NCBI GenBank assembly: GCA_944380065.1
Contig: CALWGM010000131.1
Span: forward strand, 1 to 41,875
Direction: 5' to 3'
Source of the DNA: an uncultured Lachnospiraceae bacterium
GTDB taxonomy: Bacteria; Bacillota; Clostridia; Lachnospirales; Lachnospiraceae
DNA length: 41,875 nt
The notes below the pieces were generated by a model that made no database searches, was not told where the DNA came from, and saw only the letters and a program-made list of their open reading frames with translations. Below, in pieces: positions 40,661 through 41,875 of the stretch; positions within the stretch are counted from its first letter, which is position 1, and the number at the start of each line of letters is the position of its first letter. Both the position numbers and the translations under genes were made by a program.

Positions 40661-41875
40661 ATGCTGAAAAAAGTAAAGAATTTTATAGAACAGCATCATA
40701 TGATAGAAGCAGGGGAGAAAATCCTGGCTGGGGTATCCGGCGGGGCGGACTCTGTCTGCCTGCTTTTGGTTCTGGCAAAGCTGCAGGAGCCGCTGGGCTT
40801 TACTCTGGCGGCGGTGCATGTGGAACACGGAATCCGCGGGGAGGAAAGCCTGGCGGACGCTGCTTTTACAGAAAGGCTGTGCCGGGATCTTGGAATTCCC
40901 TGCCGCCGGTATTCGGTGCGGGCGGCAGAGTATGCCCGGGAGCGGGGACTGTCCCTGGAGGAGGCGGCGCGGGAGCTCCGCTACGGCTGTTTCCGACAGG
41001 CCTGCCGGGAAGAAGGAGCCGGGAAGACGGCGGTGGCGCACCATGGCGGCGACAGTGCGGAGACGATGCTGTTCCATCTGGCAAGGGGAACCGGGATCCG
41101 GGGGCTGGGAGGCATCGCCCCGTCCATACAGATGGACGGGATGCAGGTGATCCGCCCGCTGCTGTGCCTGACCAGGCAGGAGATTGAAGGGTGGCTGAGA
41201 GAACAGGGGCAGGACTTTTGCGTAGATGCGACCAATGCCGATGTGAATTATGCGCGCAACAGAATCCGACGTGAGGTGCTTCCCGGCCTGTGCCGGATAA
41301 ACAGCCAGGCGATAGCCCACATGATGAACACAGCCGGGCAGCTGAGGGAAATCAGCGAATTCCTGGAGGAAGCAGCACAGCAGGCAGGCGCAGGCGTATA
41401 TGAGAAAATTGCGGCAGAGAGCACGGCGGCGGGAAGGATCCGCATAGGGGAGGAGCGGTTCCGGCAGATCCATCCTGTACTGCAGAAGACGCTCCTGCAT
41501 CAGCTGATCGGGGAAATGGCCGGGGGCCGCAAAGATATCACCTCCGGGCATGTGGAGCAGGTGCTGGGGCTGTTTGGCAGGCGAAACGGGAAGCAGGTCT
41601 GCCTGCCCTGCGGCGTGGCTGCGGAACGGACCAGGCAGGCGGTAGAACTCTTTTTTCCCGGTCGGGAAGAGGATCCGGGGGAGGAGAAGGAAAGGATTTG
41701 TCAGGCATTGGCAGTCCCGGGAGAAACCCTGTGTGCGAACGGGATGCGGTTTCAGGCAGAGGTCTTTGATTTCGACGGAAATTTTGAAAAAATTCCGCAA
41801 AAAAGATATACGAAATGGTTTGATTATGATAAAATAAAAAATACTGTTTGGCTCCGTAACCGGCAGGCAGGGGAT
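40661..41875 (+). CDS. tilS: tRNA(Ile)-lysidine synthase TilS, C-terminus beyond window
   Basis: Joins lysine to C34 of tRNA-Ile(CAU) so that it reads AUA. The ATP-pyrophosphatase loop SGGADS is at residues 26-31 and ILAGVSGGADSVCLL is typical. HVEHGIRGEESLADA, ELRYGCF and AHHGGDSAETMLFHLARGTGIRGLGGI complete the N-terminal domain. DATNADVNYARNRIRREVLP is the tRNA-contact region, and a helical substrate-binding domain follows. 405 codons are in the window with no stop; full length is usually 430-475 residues. GGAG lies six bases before the start. Position after spoIIE is the Bacillus order (tilS, then hpt and ftsH expected outside). Confidence 0.95.
   Translation, partial: MLKKVKNFIEQHHMIEAGEKILAGVSGGADSVCLLLVLAKLQEPLGFTLAAVHVEHGIRGEESLADAAFTERLCRDLGIPCRRYSVRAAEYARERGLSLEEAARELRYGCFRQACREEGAGKTAVAHHGGDSAETMLFHLARGTGIRGLGGIAPSIQMDGMQVIRPLLCLTRQEIEGWLREQGQDFCVDATNADVNYARNRIRREVLPGLCRINSQAIAHMMNTAGQLREISEFLEEAAQQAGAGVYEKIAAESTAAGRIRIGEERFRQIHPVLQKTLLHQLIGEMAGGRKDITSGHVEQVLGLFGRRNGKQVCLPCGVAAERTRQAVELFFPGREEDPGEEKERICQALAVPGETLCANGMRFQAEVFDFDGNFEKIPQKRYTKWFDYDKIKNTVWLRNRQAGD

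Noticed and set aside
1..41875. CRISPR arrays, tRNA or rRNA genes, prophage genes
   Set aside because: Read through for regularly spaced repeats, cloverleaf-like CCA-ended genes and phage structural genes; none found. A tRNA-detection program would be needed to be certain.

Overview
The window is about 41.9 kb of densely packed, moderately GC-rich DNA. It comes from a spore-forming, low-GC-branch Gram-positive anaerobe, most likely a member of the Lachnospiraceae (Clostridia). Evidence: strong AGGAGG-type ribosome binding sites; sigma-A promoters with 17-bp spacers or TGnTATAAT-type extended -10 boxes; the conserved HU - rqcP - yabP - yabQ - divIC - spoIIE - tilS block; a CotS-family coat gene; a short archaeal-type ProS; a long-form LeuA; and DUF4317 and Rpn/PD-(D/E)XK genes. 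No rRNA, tRNA or CRISPR array was seen. The assignment is inference from gene content, not from a marker-gene search.

Layout. 1-4.6 kb: Sua5 (minus, cut by the window edge), an EFR1-type flavodoxin/ferredoxin protein, a remnant of a secreted-protein gene, and a LysR regulator followed by an MFS carrier. 4.8-8.8 kb: a PrsA-like foldase lipoprotein, murA and metK, each with its own promoter. 8.9-11.1 kb: a histidine kinase/response regulator pair, converging on an RluA-type pseudouridine synthase. 12-16.9 kb: a MATE exporter, metA, a histidine-phosphatase gene and crcB; the last two are separated by an inserted Rpn-type nuclease gene flanked by a 27-bp duplication. 16.9-20.4 kb: an FtsL/DivIC-like protein, an orphan LysR, a DUF4317 protein and a PAP2 phosphatase. 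20.4-22.3 kb (minus): a small 2[4Fe-4S] ferredoxin and an alanine aminotransferase fused to an XRE DNA-binding domain. 22.5-28.1 kb: leuA-proS-cca and a CotS-family gene. 28.2-29.9 kb (minus): phosphoglucomutase. 30.1-36.5 kb: a six-gene dlt-like operon. 36.7 kb to the end: HU and the sporulation/division block, with tilS running off the right edge.

The most interesting unit is the dlt-like operon. It holds an adenylating ligase, a one-helix peptide, a Na+/solute symporter, a carrier protein, an AlgI/DltB-type MBOAT and a DltD-like SGNH protein. It resembles the D-alanylation machinery, but a symporter is embedded between ligase and carrier, the ligase has Gly where DltA has its D-Ala-selecting Cys, and the carrier attachment motif is ESF rather than DS-M/L/F. 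I infer uptake, activation, carrier loading and export of a carboxylate (perhaps an amino acid other than D-Ala) onto a surface polymer. The second is an in-frame XRE-AlaA fusion with an internal ribosome binding site placed to make a free aminotransferase, and four TTGAAC motifs around its promoter. The third is the Rpn insertion, which left both neighbours intact. The fourth is a spoIIE promoter that keeps the unusual 21-bp spacer and Spo0A-box arrangement known from Bacillus.
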